NCBI GenBank assembly: GCA_034620365.1
Contig: JAQGEQ010000161.1
Coordinates: 372,001-436,000 of the forward strand
Direction: 5' to 3'
DNA: 64,000 nt
Source: Pegea sp. RAD2-039
Taxonomy: Eukaryota; Chordata; Thaliacea; Salpida; Salpidae
How positions within the stretch are numbered: the stretch's first letter is position 1; each line of letters starts with the position of its first letter. Below are positions 37,778 through 49,800 of the stretch, in pieces. Below the pieces are notes generated by a model, which saw only the letters and a list, made by a program, of their open reading frames with translations, did no database searches and was not told the origin of the DNA. Made by a program: the position numbers and the translations under genes.

Positions 37778-37787
37778 CTTAAAAAAT
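37778..37787 (-). other. 3' splice-acceptor-like site before SMARCC start
   Basis: On the minus strand TTATTTTTTAAG is followed by 31 nt to the ATG at 37746. An in-frame TGA lies between the AG and the ATG, so if this site is used the ATG is a true start. Confidence 0.4.
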
Positions 37788-40700
37788 AAATTTATTTAAT
37801 TATTTTATATCAGTTTTGGTTAGTATATAGTTATTGATTTCAACTAAGTTTGAATTTTAAGGAAATAGGTTTAATTAAAAATCATAAATTTATTAAAGAT
37901 TTTTAAGTAAAAACTACACAATAAAAAAACTATGTGGAAATGAAAAAAGTAACATAAAATATTCTATTGGTTTTTTATTTATTTATAATTTATATAAGTC
38001 TGCTATTTTAATGGCCATATAAATGTGTAACTATTAAAAATGAAATAAAATTCATAAGTTTTTTTGCTAATTAAATATCCAAGGCTGTTTTGATAATTTT
38101 ATCTGTACTTCTTCTACTTCCTGATTTACTCATACAACAGCTTGAAACGGATAAATGTTACTTTTATCTAATGATACTCAACAAACATTAAAAAATTAAA
38201 TCAATGCTGTCTGTTCTTAAATATCAGTAATTATTAAATGTTTTTGTAACTATTTAAAACTGGTAGCTTTACAAAGTCCTGAGTTTAGGTTTCATAGTTA
38301 GATAGATATGCAAAATGGCCAAATAATCAACGAACTAAAATTTATCAATTTGCTTATATGTAAAAAATTTGGATTTTAAATCAAGTTAATTATTAAGTTT
38401 AGAAAAATTATTTAGTTCAAATGTCATGATTTATTAACCGGTTGAACTAATTTAAATATTTAAACTGAGGTGATGTCAAATAAACCAGCAATAATGGAAA
38501 ATATTAGTGAAATATTTTATTTCATATTATATATCCCCAAAAACTAATTTATACCATCAACCTTAGTAGTTAAAGTCATATATCTTGGTTTGTGTGTGAT
38601 AAGCGCATTTCTTATTGCCGAGTCTTCTACAGGTCTAGCTAATTTAAAACTATTATTTTACTAAAACCCTTTCAGCTCAAGCATATAAAACTATTTTAAA
38701 TTGTTAGTTAACTGCTTGATAGCGTACTAAGTTCAGCAATTTTTTTCTTTCCTTATTTAAAAATGAAGCCTTCGAACTTTATCATTTAGAGTAGAAATTA
38801 GAAGATCGGTGGAAAGTGTACTCGATTATAGATACCTTCTATGCTGCTAAGCACTTAGTCGGTTAAAAATTTAGAAAAATAACAAATAAAACTATATAAA
38901 ACATTTATTGTAAAGGGCAAAACAATTTGTTAAAAAAAACTTTAATTATTAAATTTCTGGAATATTTATATCACGCCTCAATAGAATTTTTGTATGTTTG
39001 TATTTAAATACTTTGTAAAAAGGTGTTCTTATTTATGAAAAGTAATTTCAAATATCAAAAAATTTTATTGTATGTGGTAGGATGGTTTTAAAAAGCACAC
39101 ATTTCTTATGAATTCTAAATATGATTTAAAAACTGATTGTGATGCATAGTTTTGATATCAAATTGTGAAAGTAAGCAGCAAGTAAGAAAAGAGGTTAGAA
39201 AAATTTCCTGGCTGAATTAATCAGTATATTTTATAGGTTTTATCTTTTAGAATAATATCTGGTCTGTTGGCTTTTATTTCTCAGTCTATTTTGATAAATT
39301 TATACATATAATCTTTATTTTCCATTACCGCTCAATAATATTTAAACCTTCCAAAATCGAAGTTTTGTCTCTAATCATAAATTACTATTTGAAATTATTT
39401 ATGGCTTCTACGACCTTGATGATTTTTTTAAAGATTGTAATCTTCCATATGTCTTCTGAGGTTCATTAATACTATTAGACTAATTAGTCTGTAACTAATA
39501 ACATCCAGTAAACTAATATCTTTTTCAACGGTGTAATTAAACTTTGAAATCTTCTTTTTGACCTCATCAAATTATGTCACCTCTTTAAAGACTAGAATAA
39601 ATAAGGCTTTCATATTCTATTTTGTATTCTATTTCTAACTTTGTTGTACTTCGCCTTCCTCTTTTTTCTACATTACTAATGTTAACTGTCACATTTTTTT
39701 CTTTATAAATACTTCTTTATCATTCTGTGTTTGTTATAAGTGCTTTACTGTATTAAACCACATGTTAAATAAATAAGATCCTCAAACTTTAATCATCTAC
39801 AATTACTAAACAAAATTACTAAACAGAATTGCTAAACAAAAGCTTCAAAATAATTGTTTGTTTATCCATCAAGAGTTCAATAGTTTTTAACAAATTGTAA
39901 GTCAAATTAAAAAAATGATTTGAAGTTGAAGTTTTTTATATCATTATTTTTTTACATTGTTTAATGGAATCAGCGAATAAATTGATAATAAAATTATCTT
40001 TAGAAATATTCAAACTTTCCACAAAGTAATTTTGGATATCTAAAAGTTGCACAAAAGATTTTTCACTAAAAAGTTGTCATTTATATTTATTTACTCTTAA
40101 ATTTGAAATTTTTCATCAATAAGTTTACACTGCGTTTGCATTATTTTGCAAGCCTTCTAGGAGATTTAAACAATATAAACTAACCATACAGTTAGTATCT
40201 TACAGTTTTTTAAAAACTAAATACAAAAATAACAAAAAAATTTGATATTTTGTCTATAAAAAGGTTAATTCTTTAAAATTTGTCCTAAATGTTATATTTT
40301 CAATTTAAATGCAATTTTCTTAATTACACTTGTAATCAAATTAGATTGTTCTCATTTAAAATGGGAAGGCTTTCACGACTCGAGCAGAGACTAATTGCTG
40401 CCCATAAAGTTGTTTTGTTGAAATGAGGCAGTATGAAAATGGAAAGTTTTGATGTTTAACTGAATTTGAAATATTTTATCTTCTTTCTAATAATGTCGCT
40501 TACTATCTAATGTTATCTACGACCTTCGCTTCCCAACCAAACTCCAACTGCCATGAAATATTTCCATCTCTTACCTTTCTTGTTACTAGTGACTGTTCGT
40601 GATTTGCTCTTTACTTCCATCACTGTACTTATATAAGCTTGCGAGCCTAAGTTACCGGAGTTGGTAACTAGCAAGCTGGTTCTGTAATTTCTGAGAAACA

Positions 40701-42895
40701 AATAATCATTCGTACTTTTGGCTAAACCAACTTGTAAAGAATAAATCTTTTATCTTTATCCTAGAATAAATAATATAATTAATCAATATAAATAATTCTT
40801 AGAATGAAGCCGGCTCTGTAATTTCTCAAAAACAAACGAGCATAAAAATTATAATAAACCCTTAAATAGGTTATTTGGAAAATAGTTTACATGTTACAAC
40901 TATTGTTACGTTTACATCATATTTTTGATTTCATCGGTAAATTTAATTGAAAAACGACAATATGACAATTTTGTGTACATTTAATTATAAAATCATTTGC
41001 TGTTCTTTTTTACAACTTAAAATTGTAAACATTTTAAATTGAATAATGAATTAGTATACTTTAGTCAACATATATCTTATAAAAATAATCATATTTTTTA
41101 CATAGTTACAGTATAAAATAATAACTTCAAAAAAAGGTACTGCTTCACCAAAGATTATGGGAAAACAAGATTTAATTTTATAAAATTAAAAAAAAACTGT
41201 TATTATTCGTAAGACTTTTTATTTCTTATTGTCAAATTTAAAGCTAAAAATTTGATTCTGCTTTATACACTTAATTGTTGTAAGCATTAATATTTCTTAC
41301 TAGAAATGTCAGTACGAAATATATAAACTAATTTTGTAAATTTTTATAACACGTGATGACTATTTAAAAAAAAATCACTATCAAACTTTAAGGCATATTC
41401 AGTTATTTATGTTTTTACAAAGTAACTCAATAAAAAATCGGACAAAATCGTAGAAGTCACTTTATCACTTACAATCAGCGGTTATTAACTTTTACTGGCG
41501 AACAATTGGAAATCTGAACACTTCGATAAACATCATAATTTTTTTCTCATTTAAGATAATAAGATTCTGTAAACTTAAGTTTTCAAGTTTAATCTATGTT
41601 GACTATTATTTAAATCATTAAATAGTTAAAGTATATCCCAAATGAATATCTTATATATGAATTTTATATATTTCTTTATTTTTAAAAACATTTATTATAA
41701 AAACTATCAAATTTATTGAAATATGTTTTTTGCCTAAACTAGGTATAAATTTTGCTAAATAAAATACTTTTAAAATTTATAATATACTTTTTTTTGGAAT
41801 AACAGATATTCTATAAGCAAATATATATTAATAGTTTTATTAATATGTAGCAATTATTTTTAATTGAAATTGTGATTAATTGAATTTTTATCTAATTAAT
41901 AAACCATAAAAAGCTCTGTGTTTGAAAAACTAAAAATAAATTTTATTGGTTTTTAAAAATATTAATTTGACAGAGATTTTTAATTAAAGATAAAAGTTTT
42001 CATATAATATTTGAATTGATCCAAGATTTTATATAAATAAGTTTGTCTTGAAAATTTTTCAGTTAAATTTTTTTGTTTTTGTCTTTTTTGATGATTTTTA
42101 TAAATTTTAATGTTGTTTGAAAATTAAACAAAAAAATATTTTTGATTATAAAATGTAATTTGTGTATTCTGAGTTTCATACCTTTTGTAAAAATATTAAA
42201 TATTGCTTAGCTTATTAAAACTTTAAAAAAATTATTAATATCTTTGATTGTTTAGTTTTTCTTTGAACAAATGATTATTATAAGTTTTATATAAAAAATA
42301 ATAATAAAATAAGTTTAATAATAAAGTTTTTGTCTAGTTTTGTATCTATTTTTCTATACTTTATTAAAGATTGTTAAACTTCTAAACTCAATTTTTTCTT
42401 AGAATTTTTTTTATCTTGTATAAATGATGCTTTTTCTTTTCTTAAATAAAAAAAAATACTTATTTTATTCTATATATATAAGATTTGAAAATATTATGAT
42501 AATAAGTTTTATTGACAATAAAATTATGAGTATGGACTTTTAAAAATGTTTATACTTCGGCATATTAAACAAAAAATTTGTAGGTATTAATTTATTTTAT
42601 TAGATTATTTTTCTGTTTTATTTTTAATATTTATAACTGTAAATTAAGTGCTGCTAAAATAAAATACCTAGTTCTTACTTTTAACCTTAAAATCAGCTTT
42701 TAATTTTATAATTAGTTTGTTAATAGTAATAAAACTATTAATTAAAGTTATTACAAGTATTTTTATGGTTTTTATTTATGTATATGAAGTATATGTTTGT
42801 ATTTTATCTCTTATGTATTTTATCTCTTATCTTGAGCATATGTAAGACATATATATGATAGAAATTAAATATTTATAATAATTAATTATTTTGTA
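37788..42895. other. Long divergent intergenic region (SMARCC / DPH4)
   Basis: About 5.1 kb with no gene I can support. A GC-richer island at 40500-40720 contains a two-part inverted repeat (listed separately) and a 62-codon minus-strand frame at 40513-40701 bounded by acceptor- and donor-like sites. A ~40-bp direct repeat is at 40672-40712 and 40806-40843. No SMARCC N-terminal exon (chromo/BRCT-like) was recognised. Confidence 0.5.
40636..40677. repeat. Bipartite inverted repeat able to form a stacked hairpin
   Basis: AGCTTGC (40636) pairs with GCAAGCT (40671), and AGTTACC (40650) pairs with GGTAACT (40663) around a six-base loop. That gives two perfect 7-bp stems separated by a 7/1 internal loop. 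Downstream, TAATTTCTGAG resembles an Sm-binding site. Function unknown. Confidence 0.45.
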
Positions 42896-42906
42896 TTTGG
42901 TTTTAG
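42896..42906 (+). other. 3' splice-acceptor-like site before DPH4 start
   Basis: TTTGGTTTTAG with AG at 42905-42906, 22 nt before the ATG. Confidence 0.45.
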
Positions 42907-42928
42907 TCAATTAATTATTTAAGAAAGC

Positions 42929-43369
42929 ATGAATAATTTTTATGAATTATTTGGTCTGCCTCTTTTTTCATCTTATGAAGATTTGAAGAAAAAATATCAT
43001 GAATTGGTAAAACTTTATCATCCAGATAAAGTTCATGCTAAAAAAGAACATACAATGGATAAAAACATAGAACTAAAGAACTATTATTTATCTGTTGTTG
43101 AAGCCTGGAAGATATTTCAAGACCCTATTTCAAAAGAGCAGTATGACATTGATCTTAAACAGCAACAATCTCAGCAACAATTTTTATATTTTTGTAATGA
43201 AAATGTTGCTATTGAGGACTTATATATTGATGATAGTTATTTTTATCATGATTGCAGATGTGGTGGACGATATTGCTTAGATAAAAGTGAAAATGAATTT
43301 CCTGTCTGTATTGAATGTGATAATTGTTCTTTATTTATTGAAGTTACAAATGATCCAAAAGTAGATTAA
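42929..43369 (+). CDS. DPH4: Diphthamide biosynthesis J-protein DPH4 (DNAJC24)
   Basis: Single exon, 146 aa. DPH4 is a cytosolic J-domain protein that helps assemble diphthamide on translation elongation factor 2. It binds iron or zinc through a CSL finger and stimulates Hsp70. Residues 1-75 form a complete J domain with the essential HPD at 31-33 (KLYHPDK). A Gln-rich linker follows. Residues 93-140 are the DPH-type metal-binding finger, with the CxC pair C109/C111 (DCRCGGRYC) and the CxxC pair C130/C133 (ECDNCS), and an extra C127. Length and layout match the family (about 150 aa). NMT begins 365 nt after the stop on the same strand. An antisense LINE fragment forms much of the 3' region. 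Confidence 0.95.
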   Translation: MNNFYELFGLPLFSSYEDLKKKYHELVKLYHPDKVHAKKEHTMDKNIELKNYYLSVVEAWKIFQDPISKEQYDIDLKQQQSQQQFLYFCNENVAIEDLYIDDSYFYHDCRCGGRYCLDKSENEFPVCIECDNCSLFIEVTNDPKVD

Positions 43370-43390
43370 ATTATTTATTTTATTTTTTTC

Positions 43391-43565
43391 TTTTATTTAT
43401 TTTGCTAACTCACATTCTCTCAAATAATATCTATTAAGTTAGAAATATAGAAAGAAATAGATGTCATGGCATTTCGGTAGTCCTCAAAATATATAACAGT
43501 TAAAAACTAAATAGAGTGTTAGTAATATAAAAAGGAGAAAAACATCATAGTTTAGAAATGACATT
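43391..43565 (-). mobile_element. LINE 3' fragment, antisense, downstream of DPH4
   Basis: The reverse strand matches the LINE 3' region (CCATTTCTAAACT, GAAATGCCATG, CTTTCTATATTTCTAACTTA, ATTATTTGAGAGAATGTGAG). It ends GTTAGC-AAAATAAATAAAAG. The hairpin block present in the other copies is missing exactly between GTTAGC and the A-rich end. It begins about 20 nt after the DPH4 stop, so it must lie in the DPH4 3' UTR. Confidence 0.8.
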
Positions 43566-43632
43566 ATTGGAAATATTAAAATATAATTATGTTTCAGTTT
43601 TTATAACTATTTGTAAATTTTGTCAAATTATC

Positions 43633-43638
43633 AATAAA
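43633..43638 (+). terminator. Poly(A) signal AATAAA, DPH4
   Basis: TCAATAAAATGG, 264 nt after the DPH4 stop and only about 70 nt before the NMT acceptor-like site. Confidence 0.5.
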
Positions 43639-43696
43639 ATGGTAATATTTTTTATAGTCGAAATTTTTTGCTTTTTTGTTGTGATTTATAATTTTT

Positions 43697-43706
43697 TTAT
43701 TTATAG
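43697..43706 (+). other. 3' splice-acceptor-like site before NMT start
   Basis: TTTTTTTATTTATAG with AG at 43705-43706, 27 nt before the ATG. A second AG is at 43715-43716. Confidence 0.5.
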
Positions 43707-43733
43707 AGTATTGTAGATAAAATTTTTAAAAAC

Positions 43734-46710
43734 ATGAGTTTAAATGATGATGTAGATAAACTAGTTGCAGTTAGTCAAAATGAAAGTTCAAAGTAAGTTG
43801 ACCTAATTTAGAAAATGAAATAAGTTTTATCACATTACTAATTACAGCTTGAACAAACCTGTTAAGACTGAAGCACCAGTTACTAATGCAAAGAAAAAGA
43901 AGAAGAAAAATAAAAATAAGAATAAATCACAAGAATTGGTCACTTCGAAAAGCTCAGAGGTCTGTTTATATTAATAATTATTCATATTCACAACTAAGTG
44001 AACTATTTTTCTACATTTATATAAATACTTACGTTTGATTTATATTTATTATTGTTAAAATTATAAAATTTTTAAAACTTAAATACAAATTTATGTGAAT
44101 TGTTTTTTTTTGGTTTAGGAAAATTCATTGAATTTGGAAATGTTGAAAGCTTTAAATGTTACTATAGATCAGCCAAATCAGCAAAAAGAATGGAAGTTTT
44201 GGGATACCCAGCCAGTTCCTAAACTTGGTTAGCACTTATTATCAAAAATATTTTTATTATGTACAATTTCTTTGTTTGTAGTTACGATAACGCTTTGGTT
44301 ATTTCTCTTTATTTTAAGTATTTGATTTGAAAAATAGGAGATTAGCTCTGGCAGACCATTAAATATTATGTTTATTATGCGTATTAAATTATTATTTAAA
44401 TAGATTATCTTCAGAGTTCTGTCAATTTTATTTATTCCGATCGTAGATAAAAAGCAAAATCAACTTGCTGTTTACTTTTTCTGATATTTAATTGCAGAAA
44501 TAGTTAATTTTTCATCATCTGTTTTTCTAACTTATAAATCAGCGATTTCATCGAAATTTTCTGCTTTGTTTTTTAAACTCTTTGCTGGTTTTCAAATAAC
44601 TTCATAAATTATTGATTTCTTTTATCTTCAAAAACCCCAAAAAGAAGATCTTCTCGTAAATCGAAATTCATATTTTGTTTTCAAAGATTTTTCAAATATT
44701 TCGGACTTTTATAGGTGATAAAGTTTGTGAAATTGGCAAGATAGAAGCTGATAAAGTCGAAGTTCGACAAGAACCTTACAGCTTGCCTGCTGAGTTTGAA
44801 TGGAACACTCTTGATCTGAATAATCAATCAGAAGTAGGAACCACTAACAATTATTATTTCCTAATTTCTTCTTCAATTTACAGCTAGAGGAAGTTTATAA
44901 ATTATTAAATGAGAATTACGTTGAAGATGAAGATAATATGTTCCGGTTTGATTACTCTTCAGAATTTTTGCAATGGTCAGTATAAAAATGTCAACTCTTC
45001 TGAAATTTAAGCCCATATCCGCAGGACCCTAAGACCACCAGGCTGGATTCAAGACTGGCATTGTGGTGTACGTGTTAAGAAAAGTCGGAAATTAGTTGGT
45101 TTCATCAGCGCTGTCCCGGCTTTGATGAAAGTTTACAATCAGTCAGTCTCACAACATAATCTTCATCTTTCTTCACCATCAATCATCTTTCAGTCATCAA
45201 CGAATGGTTGAAATCAACTTCTTGTGTGTTCATAAAAGATTAAGATCTAAAAGAGTAGCTCCGGTTCTTATTCGGGAAATCACCCGACGCGTGAACGTTC
45301 GTGGTATCTTCCAGGCTACCTACACTGCTGGTGTTCTGCTGCCGACTCCAGTTGCTAAATGCAGGTTTAAAGTTCTGCTGCCGAAGTTCTTCAAATTATT
45401 TATCACTTCATCTTTCAGATACTTCCACCGTCCACTCAATATTAAAAAATTAGTTTCAGTGAAATTTTCGCATATCGGTCGAAACCAAACCCTTCAACGT
45501 TTACTGAAGTTAATGAGGCTTCCAGAAGTGAGCTAGCATTTTATAAGCTTTATTAAACCTCAAAATCGTTTACTGCTTTCGTAATTTCATGTCAGTTGAT
45601 AGTTAAAAAAAAACTTCCTCTGACTGGAATCGAACTCGGACTCTTCGTTTAATCAAATTTTTTTAGGAAACTCAGATTAAAGGATTGAGACCCATGGAAA
45701 ACAAGGATGTCCCTCAATGTCATAAACTACTTGTTTCTCATCTAGAAACATTTGATCTTGCACCAGTCTTTAGTCCGGTTTGTATTTAACAACCTCCAAC
45801 TCTATGTCGTAAAACTTTCATTGAAATTCAGAATGAAGTTGCTCACTATTTTATCCCAAGAAACGGAATCATCGAAACTTATGTGGTCGAAAGCGAAACT
45901 GGTTTGTTTTCTGTTTGTACCTAAACCTGTTGACAACAACTAACATCTCCAGGTGAAATTACGGACATGTCAAGTTTTTTCACTTTACCTTCTTCTATTA
46001 TGCATCACCCTGAATATAATTCTATGAAAGCTGCTTACTCCTATTATTCAGTCACCACCAAGCACTCTTTAAAAGATCTTATCAAAGATATGTTGATTGT
46101 TGCAAAACAGGCAAGTTTTCTTCGCTTTATTTTTTTAACTGTATTTTTTTAAAATCTAAATAAAGGATGTTTCGACTAAATTCTTCATTTAAAATTTCTT
46201 CATGTAACTTTTATCGGGTAGCCCCGGTGGCCTAATGGATAAGGCATTGGCCTCCTAAGCCAGGGATTGTGGGTTCGAGTCCCATCCGGGGTGTAATTTT
46301 TTCTTGCAATTTATTTACACGCGCATAAAATTATTTGTAAAAGAACAAGTTTCGACGACTTTATTTTTTGCGGTCTTTATCTACGGGTGGTCAAAGTAAT
46401 TTTCTTAAATTTATCTTAATTTCCACAGAAAGGACATGATGTGTTCAACGCACTTGATTTGATGAATAATCAAACATTTTTAAAGGATTTAAAGTTTGGT
46501 ATGGGAGATGGCAACCTTCATTATTATCTCTACAACTTCAAATGCCCGGAGATGTCGGAAAATCAGGTCTGTACAAATCGATTTGTAAAAGTTCGAAAAA
46601 AGTTTTCTCAACCGTCAATATCGGTTGAATTACAAATTTAAAAAGCAAGATGACTCAAGACTCCATCTAACGGATGAATTTTATCCTAGGTTGGACTTGT
46701 TTTACAATAA
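43734..46710 (+). CDS. NMT: Glycylpeptide N-tetradecanoyltransferase (N-myristoyltransferase)
   Basis: Thirteen exons joining in frame, 461 aa: 43734-43792, 43848-43959, 44119-44227, 44715-44833, 44884-44975, 45025-45141, 45194-45364, 45419-45527, 45667-45777, 45832-45901, 45953-46110, 46429-46566, 46690-46710. NMT moves myristate from myristoyl-CoA to N-terminal glycines of cytosolic proteins. Landmarks: lysine-rich ribosome-binding head ([12 protein letters not shown]); [74 protein letters not shown] (the CoA-binding and oxyanion region); [38 protein letters not shown]; and the terminal GLVLQ whose C-terminal carboxylate acts in catalysis. The full conserved core is present, so it should be active. 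Intron 11 (46111-46428) begins with GC rather than GT and contains a tRNA gene. Several introns are only about 50 nt. A second AATAAA overlaps the stop codon. Confidence 0.97.
46221..46293 (+). tRNA. tRNA-Arg (anticodon CCT)
   Basis: 73-nt cloverleaf. The acceptor stem GCCCCGG pairs with CCGGGGT (first pair G-U) and the discriminator is G. The anticodon arm TTGGC-CTCCTAA-GCCAG places CCT at 46254-46256. The T arm contains GGTTCGAGTCC (B box, 46272-46282) and the D region TGGCCTAATGG (A box). A T run soon after 46296 can end Pol III transcription. It lies wholly inside NMT intron 11, same strand, and has no intron of its own. Confidence 0.97.
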
Positions 46711-46892
46711 ACCATTTTGAGTGATTGACACGAAGCTGGCATCAGTTGATATATAAACGGATTTTTCGAGAAAGTTTTGTTCAATGTTGCTTCTATATAG
46801 AATATTTTTGGTTTTAATTTTATCTTTCTTTTAGTTAAGTTCATAAATACATTTTGTTGTTGAGCGCTTTGTGTAAGAACAAATTGAATAAA
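46706..46892 (+). terminator. NMT poly(A) signals
   Basis: AATAAA occurs at 46706-46711, overlapping the stop codon, and again at 46887-46892 (TTGAATAAACTC). The second is the more likely functional site. Confidence 0.4.
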
Positions 46893-49800
46893 CTCGAGCT
46901 AGACATACGGATTACACAATTATTCAAATAAGTTGGTTTCGTAAATATTTTTCGATTTTATAAATATTCATTTATAAATTGAAGTATTTGTGACTTTATT
47001 ACAATAATGTAATTGTAAAGAGTTGTTCTCAAGAAGCATCTCTTTATCAAGATGTTTGCTTTTAGATAACTAAATACCAAAAACTTTTTCTGTTAAAACT
47101 ATCAAACAACTTCAAGTTTCAAATCTTTTTCAAATCTTATATTATTTAGATGTGAATATATTTTAAAATGAATTTATCAATAAAACTTTTTTTAAATAAA
47201 TTGATTTAAAAACTTCTTATAAATCAAAGCAAGCTCGAAATATTTCTATTATTTTCCTCTATCTGACAAGATAATAAATACAAAATTCCTTTATCAAAAG
47301 TTTGAAAGTAATTTTAACTGAATAGTTTTTAAACCAAATTTATTTTGTCAAGTTAAATCTAATAAACTTACTTTATATAATTAGCAAATATTAAATTCAC
47401 TTTCTGATCAAATACATTTGTTTATTTTAGTTGTCTAGAACTCCAATAACTTGTTGAACTTTATTATTATATTGATAATTCTATATTCAAGTTATAAAAA
47501 AGACATTAAATAATTTAACTGAAAGTTGCTAACTTCAAATATTTCAATTTACTCGTCAAGTCATGAAAGTCATTTGATAACAACTTTGGTATTTGAGAGT
47601 TATTTCTCTTCAGTTATGTTGTGTTACTAGAAGAAGTTGTACAAGATGTTGTGGACAGCTATGAACAATTCCCAAATAGATGAGTACATTGGTATAAATG
47701 ATGAAATATTAATCAATTGTTTTAACCTGAGAAAGTAGATGAGGTGGAATTTTGAAAAGCATTTTCAAACAAAAACATCGCAAAGTATTCAAACTTAATA
47801 ATCAATATTTTTCGAATTAAACAACTTTACTTTAATTATTAAATATAGAAAGCTAAAAATATGAAAGTTTTTACTTTACAGTTCAGTCATTCTCAAATAG
47901 GTGAATTTTATAAAAGTTATTTATGTTTTATCCAAACTAATTCTTGGTTTTTATCACTCTTAACTTATACAAGTTTCGATTCTACAAATAAATTAAAAAT
48001 TATTATGAATTAAACTTTGATAAAAAGTTGAACGTCATTTAAACTTTTTAGAAGCCTGAATTATTCATATTTTTCTTTTCTACTATAAACCTATATTAGG
48101 GTACATGAAACAAATTCAGTTTTTGAACCTTCTAAAACATTTAGTTTTAAATCTAATGAACAAATTTCTAGATTTCTAAATTTCTTTTATTTTTTGACTA
48201 AAGATTTTGTAAAAATATTTTCTAAGAAATGAGATATTGAAATGTAATTACTATTCAGTCTCTAGTCGAAATTTAAAGATATTTTAACCCTAATTAAAGA
48301 AACATCTTTTAAACTTGAATCACATCAACTCATGAGTCAGACATAACTGTTAAATTATAAAACTAGATTAGAATACAATTTTTTATATAAATAAATTGAG
48401 TTTTTTTGAAACTTGTAAAGAAAATATATAAGAATAAGAAAATAAAAATGTTTGCCTTAAGGTGTTGAAATATAACTCAAATTAAATCAAACATATAACT
48501 GTCATGGTTAAAGCCACAAAAAAATTGTGTAATTGTGGTGACAAGGCTTAAAGTTATTTTCAAATAAAAGTTTATTAGCAGATAAATTGAATAAAACAGT
48601 TCAAAGAAATCAATTATTTATAAGGATTTTCAACTTGAAGTGAAATTACAGAAGCATTTCACTAATGTATTTTGCTTCTTTACAAGAAATATTTAGATGT
48701 TTAAATTAAAATCATACTTAAGTCACAGGTAGACTTAAACTATAAAACGGTTTAGGAAAACTTAAGTAGTTAAATTTTTAAGTTTATGCACAACTAAAAA
48801 ATTAAAATGTTTTATCTATTATAAAACTGTTGGTAAAAACTTTTAAAACTAAAGTTATACATTTTTTATTAGATCAAATAATTTAATTGTAATTTCAAGA
48901 TATCTAGACAGCTGTTGCAGAAAAGATTAATTGATTATAATGCTTTAATTTAAAGTCAAAACACAAGTTCTTACAGTTGCTTACTTGATCAATTATTTAA
49001 TCTAACTTAGCTTTATTTGTTTTGTGATCAAATATCATCAGTGTATTCATCTGGGTTTAAAGCTTTAATAACAGGAGGTAAAAACTTTCCGACATTCTGT
49101 GATTTATGTCACGCTAAGTTTACTTCATGAATATATTTTGCTTAATCTAACACCAATTAAAATCTAAACCATCTTATGGAATATATAAAGATGATAATTG
49201 TCAACTAGAAATCTGTTCATTATTTAGTTCTATAGATTTAGAATTGCTACGAATAATTGTAACTTATTCTCATAATACACAACATTAAAGAAAAAGTTTT
49301 TGTTGAAAAGTTAGATGATAAGGATTTGTAAACAGCAGTGACTAATACTTTTCTAGTTGGTAAACAAAGTTAATCTATTTTAAAATTTGTTACAAATATT
49401 CTTTACAATGATTTTGAATATCAAAAGTAAAAATTGATCTGTTCAAATATCAGAAGTTTTATTTCTGATAGGCATATGATTATAAAGTACAATTTTGATA
49501 AAGTTATTAAAACTTAATTTTTAGAAATAAATAATTTTTTACTGATTTTAGTGACTCAATAGTCAATAGTAAACTCAATTTCGAATAAATTCATATTTCT
49601 GAGAAAAATAAATCTTTTTCAACTTTACGTCAAAATATTTTCTTTTTTCTCGCTGCAAAATCTATATTTCCAATAAGTTTCAAAATAAGTCAGATAAAGA
49701 TTTGGTTGAAACGAAAGAAATCAACATCGTAAAAAACTAGTCAACAAGAATAATTTCAAAATCAAGTCACAATTAAACCTTCTCATAATATATGTATTCT

